Positions 1 to 8,174 of a DNA stretch of 43,450 bases are shown one piece after another. Source of the DNA: Streptomyces sp. MUM 2J (GTDB lineage Bacteria; Actinomycetota; Actinomycetes; Streptomycetales; Streptomycetaceae); contig NZ_JADWYM010000051.1 in NCBI RefSeq assembly GCF_022414535.1, positions 1-43,450 of the forward strand, read 5' to 3'. Under the pieces are notes generated by a model that was given only the letters and a program-made list of their open reading frames with translations, made no database searches and was not told where the DNA came from. The translations under genes were made by a program, and so were the position numbers. Within the stretch, counting starts at the first letter, position 1. Each line of letters begins with the position of its first letter.

Positions 1-120
1 AAGACCGTCCCCGAGTCGAAGATCGTCGAGACCCTCATCGAGGAGGCGATGAAGATCGCCGCGCAGACGGAGCACGACTCCCTCGCGGACACGGGGAAAC
101 CGGCAGTCACGGTGAGCTGA
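1..120 (+). CDS. ispG: 4-hydroxy-3-methylbut-2-en-1-yl diphosphate synthase, C-terminal fragment
   Basis: The window opens inside this gene; only the last 39 codons and the TGA are present. The visible tail starts KTVPESKIVETLIEEAM, which matches the conserved C-terminus of IspG/GcpE, the iron-sulfur enzyme of the penultimate MEP-pathway step. The end of the gene lies 31 bp before dxs on the same strand. An ispG-dxs-aminotransferase order is known from Streptomyces hopanoid clusters, which supports the call. The catalytic part is outside the window, so the assignment rests on the tail and the context. Confidence 0.8.
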   Translation, partial: KTVPESKIVETLIEEAMKIAAQTEHDSLADTGKPAVTVS

Positions 121-151
121 AAACACGGCACGGACCGAGAGGGGGCCGAGG

Positions 152-2068
152 GTGAGCATGCTGGAGAACATCCGGGGACCACGCGACCTGAAGGCGCTGT
201 CCGAGGCGGAACTGGGCGAACTGTCCGAAGAGATACGCGAGTTCCTGGTGACCGCGGTCACCAGGACCGGCGGCCACCTCGGGCCCAATCTGGGGGTGGT
301 CGAACTCACCATCGCCCTGCACCGGGTCTTCGAGTCGCCCGTCGACCGCATCCTCTGGGACACCGGCCACCAGAGCTATGTGCACAAACTGCTGACAGGC
401 CGTCAGGACTTCTCCAAGCTGCGCGGCAAGGGGGGCCTGTCCGGCTACCCCTCGCGCGAGGAGTCCGAGCACGACGTGATCGAGAACAGCCATGCCTCCA
501 CCGCCCTCGGCTGGGCGGACGGGCTCGCCAAGGCACGGCAGGTGCAGGGGGAGAAGGGCCATGTCGTCGCCGTCATCGGCGACGGCGCCCTCACCGGCGG
601 CATGGCCTGGGAAGCGCTGAACAACATCGCGGCGGCCAAGAACCGGCCGCTGATCATCGTCGTCAACGACAACGAGCGCTCCTATTCCCCCACCATCGGC
701 GGCCTCGCGAACCACCTGGCCACCCTGCGCACCACCGACAGCTACGAGAAGGTGCTCGCCTGGGGCAAGGACGTGCTGCTGCGTACCCCGGTCGTCGGCA
801 ACACCCTCTACGAGTCCCTGCACGGCGCGAAGAAGGGCTTCAAGGACGCCTTCGCCCCGCAGGGCATGTTCGAGGACCTGGGACTGAAGTACGTCGGCCC
901 GATCGACGGCCACGACATCAAGGCCGTCGAGTCGGCGCTCAGGCGCGCCAAGCGCTTCCACGGGCCCGTGCTCGTGCACTGCCTCACCGTGAAGGGGCGC
1001 GGCTACGAACCGGCCCTCGCCCACGAGGAGGACCACTTCCACACCGTCGGCGTGATGGACCCGCGCACCTGCGAGCCGCTCACCCCGGCCGCCGGCCCGT
1101 CCTGGACGTCGGTCTTCGGCGAGGAGATGCTGCGCATCGGCGAGGAACGGGACGACGTGGTCGCCATCACGGCCGCCATGCTGCACCCGGTCGGCCTAGG
1201 CAAGTTCGCCGCACGCTTCCCGGACCGGGTGTGGGACGTGGGCATCGCCGAGCAGCACGCCGCCGTCTCCGCCGCCGGCCTGGCGACCGGCGGCCTCCAC
1301 CCGGTCGTCGCGGTCTACGCCACCTTCCTCAACCGTGCCTTCGACCAGCTGCTGATGGACGTCTCCCTGCACCGGTGCGGTGTCACCTTCGTGCTGGACC
1401 GTGCCGGTGTCACCGGCGCCGACGGTCCCTCCCACAACGGCATGTGGGACATGTCGATCCTCCAGGTCGTCCCCGGCCTGAGGATCGCCGCGCCGCGCGA
1501 CGCCGACCAACTGCGTGCCCAGTTGCGCGAGGCGGTCGCCGTGGACGACGCGCCGACGCTGGTCCGCTTCCCGAAGGAGTCCGTGGGACCGCGGATCCCG
1601 GCCGTGGACCGCGTGGGCGGCCTGGACGTGCTGCACCGCGACGAACACCCCGAGGTGCTGCTCGTCGCCGTCGGCGTGATGGCGCCGGTCTGCCTCCGGG
1701 CAGCCGAGCTGCTCCGGGCCAGGGGCATCCGGAGCACCGTCGTCGACCCCCGCTGGGTCAAGCCCGTCGATCCGGCGCTGCCCCGCCTCGCCGCCGGACA
1801 CCGCCTGGTCGCCGTCGTCGAGGACAACAGCCGCGCGGCCGGGGTCGGCGGCGCGGTGGCGCTGGCACTGGGCGACGCCGACGTGGACGTGCCGGTGCGG
1901 CGGTTCGGCATCCCCGACCAGTTCCTCGCGCACGCCAAGCGGGGCGAGGTGCTGGCCGACATCGGGCTGACCCCCGTCGAGGTGGCGGGCCGGATCAGCG
2001 CGAGCCTGGCCGTGCGGGACACCGGCCCGGCCGACGAGGAACAGTTGCCCGAGGAGAGACAGCAATGA
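152..2068 (+). CDS. dxs: 1-deoxy-D-xylulose-5-phosphate synthase
   Basis: This 638-residue thiamine-diphosphate enzyme condenses pyruvate with glyceraldehyde 3-phosphate to DXP, the entry to the MEP isoprenoid pathway. Visible motifs are DTGHQSYVHKLLTGR (catalytic-type His near residue 73), the ThDP/Mg motif GDGALTGG near 143 with its downstream Asn, GIAEQHA with the ThDP-activating Glu at 367, and the DRAGVTGADGPSHNG substrate segment. The length is normal for DXS. The start is either GTG at 152 or ATG at 158; a purine-rich GAGAGGGGG stretch precedes both. The stop overlaps the next ATG (ATGA). Linkage to ispG and an HpnO-like gene suggests this copy serves hopanoid precursor supply, possibly beside a housekeeping dxs elsewhere; that last point is inference. 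Confidence 0.95.
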   Translation: MSMLENIRGPRDLKALSEAELGELSEEIREFLVTAVTRTGGHLGPNLGVVELTIALHRVFESPVDRILWDTGHQSYVHKLLTGRQDFSKLRGKGGLSGYPSREESEHDVIENSHASTALGWADGLAKARQVQGEKGHVVAVIGDGALTGGMAWEALNNIAAAKNRPLIIVVNDNERSYSPTIGGLANHLATLRTTDSYEKVLAWGKDVLLRTPVVGNTLYESLHGAKKGFKDAFAPQGMFEDLGLKYVGPIDGHDIKAVESALRRAKRFHGPVLVHCLTVKGRGYEPALAHEEDHFHTVGVMDPRTCEPLTPAAGPSWTSVFGEEMLRIGEERDDVVAITAAMLHPVGLGKFAARFPDRVWDVGIAEQHAAVSAAGLATGGLHPVVAVYATFLNRAFDQLLMDVSLHRCGVTFVLDRAGVTGADGPSHNGMWDMSILQVVPGLRIAAPRDADQLRAQLREAVAVDDAPTLVRFPKESVGPRIPAVDRVGGLDVLHRDEHPEVLLVAVGVMAPVCLRAAELLRARGIRSTVVDPRWVKPVDPALPRLAAGHRLVAVVEDNSRAAGVGGAVALALGDADVDVPVRRFGIPDQFLAHAKRGEVLADIGLTPVEVAGRISASLAVRDTGPADEEQLPEERQQ

Positions 2069-3477
2069 CCACCGCGGAATCCGCGTCGTCGCAGGCCGCC
2101 CCCTTCGACCTGGGTGCGCTGCTGGCCGCGCGCGGCGCCGAGCGTTACGAGCTGCACAGCAGGTATCTGAACCATCAGCTGCCGCGGATGCTGCACACCA
2201 TCGGCTTCGACAAGGTGTACGAGCGGGCCGAGGGCGCGCACTTCTGGGATGCGGGGGGCAACGACTACCTGGACATGCTGGCGGGGTTCGGGGTGATGGG
2301 GCTCGGCCGGCACCATCCCGTGGTAAGGCAGGCGCTGCACGACGTGCTGGACCTGCAGTTGGCGGACCTGACGCGCTTCGACTGCCCTCCCCTGCCGGGG
2401 CTGCTGGCGGAGCGGCTGCTGGTGCACAGTCCGCATCTGGATCGGGTCTTCTTCGGTAACAGCGGGACCGAGGCGGTGGAGGGGGCGCTGAAGTTCGCCC
2501 GGTGCGCCACCGGCCGGTCGCGGGTGCTGTACTGCGAGCATGCGTTCCACGGGCTGACGGTGGGGTCGTTGTCGGTCAACGGCGAGGCGTCGTTCCGGGA
2601 CGGGTTCGGGCCGCTGCTGCCGGACGGGGCGGTGGCGCTGGGCGACCTCGACGCCCTGGAGCGAGAGCTGCGGCGGGGAGACGTGGCGGCGCTGATCGTG
2701 GAGCCCGTCCAGGGCAAGGGCGTGCACGAGGCGCCGCCGGGCTATCTCCGGGGGGCGCAGGAGCTCCTGCGGAAGTACGGGGCGCTGCTGATCGCCGACG
2801 AGGTGCAGACGGGTCTGGGCCGCACGGGTGACTTCTACGCCTACCAGCACGATGAGGGCGTGGAGCCGGATCTGGTGTGCGTGGCGAAGGCGCTGTCCGG
2901 CGGTTACGTGCCGGTCGGGGCGACGCTGGGACGGGACTGGATCTTCAAGAAGGTCTTCTCGTCGATGGACCGGGTGCTGGTGCACTCGGCGAGCTTCGGG
3001 TCGAACGCCCAGGCCATGGCGGCCGGGCTGGCGGTGCTCTGGGTGATGGAGAACGAGGGCATCGTCGCGCGTGCGCGCGCGACGGGCGAGCTGCTGAAGT
3101 CGCGGCTGGCGCAGCTGGTGGGGGAGTACGAGCTGCTGGCGGACGTGCGGGGGCGGGGCTTGATGATCGGCGTGGAGTTCGGGCGGCCGAGGTCGTTGCG
3201 GCTGCGGAGCCGGTGGGCGATGCTGCAGGCGGCGCGCAAGGGGCTGTTCGCGCAGATGGTCGTGGTGCCCCTGCTCCAGCGGCACCGGATCCTCACGCAG
3301 GTCTCGGGTGACCACCTGGAGGTGATCAAGCTGATCCCGCCGTTGGTGATCGACGAGGGGGACGTGGACCGCTTCGTGGGCGCGTTCAGGGCCGTGATGG
3401 ACGACGCACACAACGGTGGCGGCCTCGTCTGGGACTTCGGCAAGACCCTCGCCAAACAGGCGGTCTCGGGACGTTGA
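2065..3477 (+). CDS. hpnO: Class III PLP-dependent aminotransferase, HpnO-like (aminobacteriohopanetriol formation)
   Basis: This 470-residue protein has the fold-type I class III pattern: NSGTEAVEGALKFAR for phosphate binding, the LLIADEVQTGLGRTG segment with the PLP-binding Asp, and VAKALSGGYVPVGA with the Schiff-base lysine at residue 275. It resembles acetylornithine/ornithine aminotransferases, but its place after ispG and dxs matches the hopanoid aminotransferase HpnO. In hopanoid producers HpnO transaminates a side-chain oxo intermediate to give aminobacteriohopanetriol. The ATG overlaps the dxs stop, indicating translational coupling. The general class is certain; the hopanoid substrate is inferred from the neighbourhood. 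Confidence 0.85.
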   Translation: MTTAESASSQAAPFDLGALLAARGAERYELHSRYLNHQLPRMLHTIGFDKVYERAEGAHFWDAGGNDYLDMLAGFGVMGLGRHHPVVRQALHDVLDLQLADLTRFDCPPLPGLLAERLLVHSPHLDRVFFGNSGTEAVEGALKFARCATGRSRVLYCEHAFHGLTVGSLSVNGEASFRDGFGPLLPDGAVALGDLDALERELRRGDVAALIVEPVQGKGVHEAPPGYLRGAQELLRKYGALLIADEVQTGLGRTGDFYAYQHDEGVEPDLVCVAKALSGGYVPVGATLGRDWIFKKVFSSMDRVLVHSASFGSNAQAMAAGLAVLWVMENEGIVARARATGELLKSRLAQLVGEYELLADVRGRGLMIGVEFGRPRSLRLRSRWAMLQAARKGLFAQMVVVPLLQRHRILTQVSGDHLEVIKLIPPLVIDEGDVDRFVGAFRAVMDDAHNGGGLVWDFGKTLAKQAVSGR

Positions 3478-3486
3478 CCGGGCCCC

Positions 3487-3523
3487 TTTGCCTCTGAGGC
3501 AAGAAATTTGCCGCAGGGGCAAG
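3487..3523 (+). promoter_or_regulatory. Tandem palindromic operator, 2 x TTTGCC-N5-GGCAAG
   Basis: Two copies of TTTGCC-N5-GGCAAG lie at 3487-3503 and 3507-3523. Each has perfect TTGCC/GGCAA arms; the 5-bp spacers differ (TCTGA and GCAGG). The centres are 20 bp apart, about two helical turns, so two dimers could bind on one DNA face. They sit between the aminotransferase stop and the ATG of the XRE-cupin regulator, which makes autoregulation by that protein the simplest reading. No -10/-35 pair is obvious; the promoter could overlap the sites. Confidence 0.6.
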
Positions 3524-3542
3524 CCTCGGGCTGAATGGAGGC

Positions 3543-4139
3543 ATGAGTTCCCCCGAAGCCCTGAGCGTGGTGGCGCCGCAGCTGCGGGCCCTGCGGCGCC
3601 GGGCCGGTCTCACCCTGGAGGCCGCGGCCCGCGCCGCAGGCCTGTCGCCCGCCCACCTCTCCCGGCTGGAGACGGGACAGCGCCAGCCCTCGCTGCCGAT
3701 GCTGCTCGCGCTGGCCCGCATCTACGGCACGACCGTGTCGGAGTTGCTCGGCGAGACGGTCGCCGACCGCGACGCCGTCGTGCGCCACGCCGGCATGGAG
3801 CCGACGGCGGCCGGCGGCTGGACCTACTGGCAGGCCGGCGCCCCCGGCCGCGGCATGCAGGCCCTGCGCGTCCACGTCCCCCACGGCTCCCAGGGCGACA
3901 TCGTGCGGGTGCACCCCGGTGAGGAGTGGCTGTACGTCCTCACCGGGCGGCTCGTGCTGCGCCTGGGCGACACCACGCACCGGCTCGCACCCGGCGACAG
4001 CGCGCACTTCGACTCGCTGACCCCGCACCGCCTCGCCGCGCAGGACGCGGACGGGGTGGAGCTGCTGTTCGTCCACACACTGTTGCAGAGCCCGACGGCC
4101 GCACTGTGCCTCGGCCCCACCCCTGGAGAGACGCCATGA
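3543..4139 (+). CDS. XRE-family transcriptional regulator with C-terminal cupin domain
   Basis: A 198-residue two-domain regulator. Residues about 9-65 form a lambda-repressor-type helix-turn-helix (LRALRRRAGLTLEAAARAAG, then LSPAHLSRLETGQRQPSL). Residues about 105-190 form a cupin barrel with VHPGEEWLYVLTGRLVLRLG and LAPGDSAHFDS. XRE-cupin proteins usually repress their own operon and sense a small ligand in the barrel; the ligand is unknown here. GGAGG is only one base from the ATG at 3543, so a start at the in-frame GTGs near 3567 or leaderless translation is possible. It lies 65 bp after the aminotransferase behind two operator-like palindromes, and its stop overlaps the next ATG. Confidence 0.88.
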   Translation: MSSPEALSVVAPQLRALRRRAGLTLEAAARAAGLSPAHLSRLETGQRQPSLPMLLALARIYGTTVSELLGETVADRDAVVRHAGMEPTAAGGWTYWQAGAPGRGMQALRVHVPHGSQGDIVRVHPGEEWLYVLTGRLVLRLGDTTHRLAPGDSAHFDSLTPHRLAAQDADGVELLFVHTLLQSPTAALCLGPTPGETP

Positions 4140-4258
4140 GCGAGCGCGAGGAGAGGTTCCCCCGCAGCCTGTGGATCCGGCTGATCATCTACATCGCGGT
4201 GGGACACGTCCTGGCCGCGTTCATCTGGCTGCTGTTCGAGGTGGGCGCCGGGCAGTAG
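4136..4258 (+). CDS. 40-residue single-pass membrane protein (DUF6126-like)
   Basis: A short ORF starting on the ATGA that ends the XRE-cupin gene, so it is translationally coupled. The peptide has a charged N-terminus (MSEREERFPRSLW) and one hydrophobic helix from about residue 15 to 35 (IRLIIYIAVGHVLAAFIWLL). It is not a truncated enzyme. Small proteins of this type are found next to XRE-cupin regulators in Streptomyces and are filed, as I recall, under DUF6126; the family name is from memory. Possible roles are a membrane partner of the regulator or a hopanoid-membrane-associated peptide, both speculative. Confidence 0.72.
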   Translation: MSEREERFPRSLWIRLIIYIAVGHVLAAFIWLLFEVGAGQ

Positions 4259-4276
4259 CGCCCCCGCCGGTCATGC

Positions 4277-5074
4277 TCAGTCCAGTAGGCGGTCCCGCAG
4301 CCGTTCTCGGGTCTCGGCGGTGACTCCCAGCCCCAGGGAGAGGTAGGTCTCCACGCCGCCCCACGTCTCCTCGATGGTCTCGACCGCAGCCGTCAGGTAC
4401 TCGGCGCGCGCGTCGAACAGCGGGCTGAGCAACTCCATGACCTCGGGGGAGTAGGCGTCGCCGGATCCGTTGCTGCGGTGCACCTTGTAGCGGCGGTGCT
4501 TGGCGTTGGACTCCAGGTAGTCGGCGAGGATCGCGTCCGGTTCCACGCCGACCGCGAGGAGCGTGACGGCTATGGACAGCCCCGCACGGTCCTTGCCCGC
4601 CGCACAGTGCATCAGGGCGGGGACGCTGTCCTCGGCCAGCGCGTGCAGGACCCGGGAGTGCTCGGCGGTGCGCTCCCGGATGATCATCCGGTAGGAGGTG
4701 ACCATCCGGCCGGCGGCCTTGCCGTCGCCGAGGATGGCGCGGAGCTGGCCGATGTCGCCGTCGCGCACCATCTTCCAGAACTCGGCGCCGTCCGCCGGGT
4801 CGCTCAGCGGCAGGTTCACGTTCCGCACGCCGGGCAGGTCGACGTCCGGGCCCTCCAGCTTCTGGTCGGCCGCATTGCGGAAATCGAAGATCGTGTGCAG
4901 GCCCAGCGAGGACAGGAACGAGGCGTCCTCCTGCGTGGCGTGCGCGAGGTGACCGCTGCGGAACAGCACTCCGTGGCGGATGCGCCGCCCGTCCGCGGTG
5001 GGCAGCCCGCCCACGTCGCGGAAGTTGCGCACTCCGGCCAGCTCCGGTTCGGTCGACGGCACCTGCTGCGTCAC
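4277..5074 (-). CDS. Tyrosine-protein phosphatase family protein (Y_phosphatase3 type)
   Basis: A 265-residue soluble protein starting at GTG 5074 behind a clear GGAGGAG site; longer reading of the frame is untranslated leader. The N-terminal ELAGVRNFRDVGGLPTADGR and VLFRSGHL are typical of the bacterial tyrosine/serine phosphatase family related to Mycobacterium PtpB. The catalytic P-loop is HCAAGKDRAG, giving the Cys-x5-Arg signature with the extra Lys and Asp seen in this lipid/phosphotyrosine phosphatase group. It converges on the hopanoid operon with only 18 bp between stops. The substrate is unknown. Confidence 0.9.
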   Translation of the reverse strand: MTQQVPSTEPELAGVRNFRDVGGLPTADGRRIRHGVLFRSGHLAHATQEDASFLSSLGLHTIFDFRNAADQKLEGPDVDLPGVRNVNLPLSDPADGAEFWKMVRDGDIGQLRAILGDGKAAGRMVTSYRMIIRERTAEHSRVLHALAEDSVPALMHCAAGKDRAGLSIAVTLLAVGVEPDAILADYLESNAKHRRYKVHRSNGSGDAYSPEVMELLSPLFDARAEYLTAAVETIEETWGGVETYLSLGLGVTAETRERLRDRLLD

Positions 5075-5760
5075 GAAGGGCTCCTCCCACTCGGCCCGCC
5101 GGCGCGGCTCGGCGGGGATGCCTCTCGACCATACGACACGGATACCTGGGGCAACGGGTTGCCCACAGGGGCACGCAGGGGGCGTGCGGGGTGGTGCGGC
5201 GGGTTTTCCACAGGCGTTGCCGAGCCGGTGCGTGCCTGGCGATGATGGCGGTGCGTGATCGTACGGTTCGTGTGCGTAGGGGGCGTGATGCTTCAGGGGG
5301 CTGCGGCGGGACGCCCGTGGCCGCCACCGGAACCCACGGGCGCGCCCGTGCCGTCCGTCTCGCTGCCGACGGCGAGCCGTGCGAAGTTCACCGAAGGGAC
5401 GGTTTGCCGCGCCGTGGACCTCCGATCGGCGTGAGATGTGACCCGGGCGCGAGACTTCTCCGCCATCGTCCCATCTGGCTCTTCTGTCCGAATTGCTGAC
5501 TTCGTTCCAACTCGGCCCGGAATAAGGGGGCATGGCGGGCGGCTGCGTGAGGAGCGTCATAATCGTGACCGTCCGTCGCGCGGCATGTTCACGTAATTCG
5601 TGCCTCTTTCCTGGTGAATTGGTCAAGGTGCGCGGCGCGGAATTCACGCAGGGTGACCGGTAATTCTGTCCGCCGATCATGCGAAATGGGTACCCGTGGA
5701 ACCCCGCGCTTGTCCCTGTGCGTCTTGCTCGCTTACGTTCCACACCGATCCGGGCGGAAC
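5075..5760. other. Intergenic region upstream of the riboswitch
   Basis: No gene with good coding character and a ribosome site is seen here. The stretch must hold the promoter of the phosphatase gene near its left end and that of the riboswitch-M23 transcript near its right end. The right third is less GC-rich than its surroundings. It contains GTGAATT (5614-5620) and AATTCAC (5641-5647), an inverted repeat with a 20-bp spacer, and CACG-TAATT-CGTG at 5590-5602. Either could be a regulator site or a transcript hairpin. No convincing -35/-10 pair was identified. Confidence 0.5.
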
Positions 5761-5942
5761 GCCGAATCCTGCCGCCGCCCGGGGCCCGCACACACTCACC
5801 CGTGCCCGGCAGGAGCGGGGGACCCACAGGTTCGACCGCCTGTTCCGGTCTCCGGAACGGCTAGGGGTCAAGTCGCGCCGAGCGCGCGGCCGGACATCTC
5901 CAGTCCGCACCCGACAGCTCACCTCGCAGGCGCCGGAGAGGA
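5761..5942 (+). promoter_or_regulatory. ydaO/yuaA-type cyclic di-AMP riboswitch
   Basis: The leader of the M23 peptidase gene contains the conserved blocks of the ydaO-yuaA class in the right order: GCCGAATCCTG at its 5' end (5761-5771), GGAGCGGGGGACCCA (5812-5825), a GGGTCAA block after a variable hairpin, and CCGACAGCTCACCTCGCAGGCG near the 3' end (5911-5932), followed by the GAGAGGA ribosome site. In actinobacteria this aptamer typically precedes cell-wall hydrolase genes and turns expression off at high c-di-AMP. The exact 5' boundary and expression platform were not modelled. Confidence 0.92.
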
Positions 5943-5949
5943 ATTCGCC

Positions 5950-6843
5950 ATGCCCGCGAAGGGTAAGCACCGCCGTCCCAAGGCTCTGCGTTTCACCCGT
6001 TCCATCGCCGTCGCCAGCACCGGCGGCGCCGCACTCGCCCTCCCGCTGCTGGGAGCCACCGGCGCCCACGCCGCCACGCCGCAGTCGGCTCCGGAAAAGG
6101 CCGTCTCCCAGGTCGTCCAGAAGAAGGCGACCGTGAAGAGCACCGCTGTGCGGCACTACACGGTCAAGGCCGGCGACTACCTGTCGAAGATCGCCCACGA
6201 CCAGCACGTCAACGGCGGCTGGAAGAAGCTCTACGCGGACAACCGCGCGGCCATCGGCAGTGATCCGTCCCTGATCCACCCCGGTCTGAAGCTCGTGCTC
6301 GGCAAGAAGGCGGCGACGGGCAAGAGTTCCGCGCCGTCCGCCGCGAAGCCGTCCACGAAGACCTCGGCGGCCAAGTCCTCCGCGGCCAAGCCCGCCGCAA
6401 AGACCGTCACCGCCGCCAAGCCCGCCGTGGCCACCGGCTACAGCCTCCCGGTCGCCGGCGCCTCCGTGGGTACCGGCTACCACGTGGCCGGCAGCATGTG
6501 GTCCAGCGGCTACCACACCGGCGTCGACTTCGTCGTCCCCACCGGCACCTCCCTCAAGGCCGTCGCGTCGGGCACCGTCGTCTCCGCGGGCTGGGGCGGC
6601 GCCTACGGCAACCAGGTCGTCATCAAGCTGCACGACGGCTACTACGCCCAGTACGCCCACCTGTCGCAGCTGTCGGTCTCGGCCGGCCAGACCGTCGGCG
6701 CGGGCCAGCAGATCGGGCTGTCCGGCGCCACCGGCAACGTGACCGGCCCGCACCTGCACTTCGAGATCCGCACCACGCCGAACTACGGTTCCGACGTGGA
6801 CCCCGTGGCCTACCTGCGCTCGCACGGCCTGGCCGTCGGCTGA
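5950..6843 (+). CDS. Secreted LysM and M23-family peptidoglycan endopeptidase
   Basis: A 297-residue exported protein. Residues 1-41 form a signal peptide with a basic start, a hydrophobic core and AHA before the likely cleavage site. Residues about 69-118 are a LysM peptidoglycan-binding domain (HYTVKAGDYLSKIA). An Ala/Lys-rich linker follows, then an M23 lysostaphin-like metallopeptidase (about 160-295) with Zn-site residues H189 and D193 in YHTGVDF, YAHLS, and the HLH pair 268/270. It should cut peptidoglycan cross-bridges or stems outside the cell. The ATG at 5950 is 7 bases after GAGAGGA at the end of the c-di-AMP riboswitch, so its expression is probably tied to turgor and wall-stress signalling. 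Confidence 0.95.
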   Translation: MPAKGKHRRPKALRFTRSIAVASTGGAALALPLLGATGAHAATPQSAPEKAVSQVVQKKATVKSTAVRHYTVKAGDYLSKIAHDQHVNGGWKKLYADNRAAIGSDPSLIHPGLKLVLGKKAATGKSSAPSAAKPSTKTSAAKSSAAKPAAKTVTAAKPAVATGYSLPVAGASVGTGYHVAGSMWSSGYHTGVDFVVPTGTSLKAVASGTVVSAGWGGAYGNQVVIKLHDGYYAQYAHLSQLSVSAGQTVGAGQQIGLSGATGNVTGPHLHFEIRTTPNYGSDVDPVAYLRSHGLAVG

Positions 6844-6867
6844 CGCAACCCACACCCACGCACCGCC

Positions 6868-6900
6868 GCAGGCCGGACCTCATCCCCGGGTCCGGCCTGC
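6868..6900 (+). terminator. Hairpin terminator after the M23 peptidase gene
   Basis: A perfect 12-bp stem, GCAGGCCGGACC pairing with GGTCCGGCCTGC, with a 9-base loop, 24 bases after the stop codon. There is no U-tract, as is usual in Streptomyces. Confidence 0.85.
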
Positions 6901-7024
6901 CGGCATGCCCGGGGCGACGATCTATTCCCCGTCCGGCCCAGCTTGCAGAGTGGCTTATCTCACCGTCCGTCAACCCCTGCCTACGGTCGCGTAGGTCACA
7001 TTGGAGGGTGAATCATGGACGGCT

Positions 7025-7843
7025 GTGGCAGACGATTCGAAGAGTGACAGCAGGGCAGTGATCGGGTCGTACGTGGCGGTGGGGGACAGCTTCACCGAGG
7101 GCGTCGGCGACCCCGGCCCCGACGGGCAGTTCGTCGGCTGGGCCGACCGGTTCGCCGTACTTCTCGCGGACCGGCAGCCGGAGGGCGACTTCACCTACAC
7201 GAACCTCGCCGTGCGCGGGAAGCTACTCGACCAGATCGCGGCCGACCAGCTTCCCCGGGCCGCGGAACTCGCGCCGGACCTGGTGTCGTTCTGCGCGGGC
7301 GGCAACGACATCATCCGCCCCGGCACGGACCCCGACGAGGTCGCCGAGCGCTTCGAGCGGGCCATCGCGCTGCTCACCGAGGCGGCCGGCACGGTCATGG
7401 TGACGACCGGGTTCGACACCCGCGGCGTCCCGCTCCTGAAGCACCTGCGCGGGAAGATCGCCACCTACAACGGACATGTGCGGGCCATCGCCGACCGTTA
7501 CGGCTGCCCGGTGCTCGACCTGTGGTCGCTGAAGTCCGTGCAGGACCGCCGGGCCTGGGACGACGACCGGCTGCACCTCTCGCCCGAGGGGCACACGCGG
7601 GTGGCGCTGCGCGCCGGGCAGGCACTCGGCCTCCCGGTGCCGGCCGACCCGGAGCAGTCGTGGCCGCCGCTGCCGCCGCGCGGCACCCTGGACGTGCGGC
7701 GTGATGACGTCCATTGGGCGCGCGAGTACCTGGTGCCCTGGATCGGGCGCCGGCTGCGCGGGGAGTCCTCCGGCGACCACGTCACCGCCAAGGGGACCCT
7801 GTCCCCGGACGACATCAGGACGCGGATCGCCTCCGTGGCCTGA
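7025..7843 (+). CDS. SGNH/GDSL-family hydrolase (lipase/esterase)
   Basis: A 272-residue protein with all SGNH blocks: GDSFTEG with nucleophile Ser22, the block-II Gly in NLAVRG, GGND with Asn94, and DRLHLSPEGH with Asp181 and His184. No signal peptide or membrane segment is visible, so it is probably cytoplasmic. The start is uncertain: GTG 7025 is chosen because the ATG at 7015 is out of frame and closes quickly, and the TTG at 7001 overlaps the GGAGGG that would serve as ribosome site. The substrate is unknown; related proteins act on acyl or acetyl esters. Confidence 0.9.
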   Translation: MADDSKSDSRAVIGSYVAVGDSFTEGVGDPGPDGQFVGWADRFAVLLADRQPEGDFTYTNLAVRGKLLDQIAADQLPRAAELAPDLVSFCAGGNDIIRPGTDPDEVAERFERAIALLTEAAGTVMVTTGFDTRGVPLLKHLRGKIATYNGHVRAIADRYGCPVLDLWSLKSVQDRRAWDDDRLHLSPEGHTRVALRAGQALGLPVPADPEQSWPPLPPRGTLDVRRDDVHWAREYLVPWIGRRLRGESSGDHVTAKGTLSPDDIRTRIASVA

Positions 7844-8174
7844 CGACGGTGCGGGGCGTGCGGGACGGCCGGGCGCCGGAGCCGTGGTCCCCGGGCGCGC
7901 CGCCGCCGGGCCGGTGTCGCGCGGTTCCCCGGCACGGGGGAATCCCCTCCGTCGATCCTTTCCGGCGGGCCCGACACCGTCCGCCGGGCCCGGCGCCCAA
8001 GTGGCCGGACCACCCGACCGCGCCCACCGCGCCCGCCCTTCCGGCGCCCACCGCGGCCAGCCCGGCACCCGCACCCGCGGTCGGAGCTCCGCCGTACCGG
8101 CCACGCCGGTGACGGATGCCCCGCGGTGCCCTCCACGCATCCTCCGGCCGGCGTCCTGGGGTGACCGTCCCACG
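7844..8174. other. Convergent intergenic stretch, no gene seen
   Basis: This 331-bp gap lies between the ends of the SGNH hydrolase and a TetR gene. It is Gly/Pro/Arg-codon-like GC-rich sequence with no ribosome site or recognisable protein. GC-rich inverted segments are present but none forms a long perfect stem. Confidence 0.4.

Noticed and set aside
5075..5827. N-terminal extension of the phosphatase frame by about 250 codons
   Set aside because: It would run back into the riboswitch region and is Arg/Pro-rich; GTG 5074 with GGAGGAG fits the family's length.
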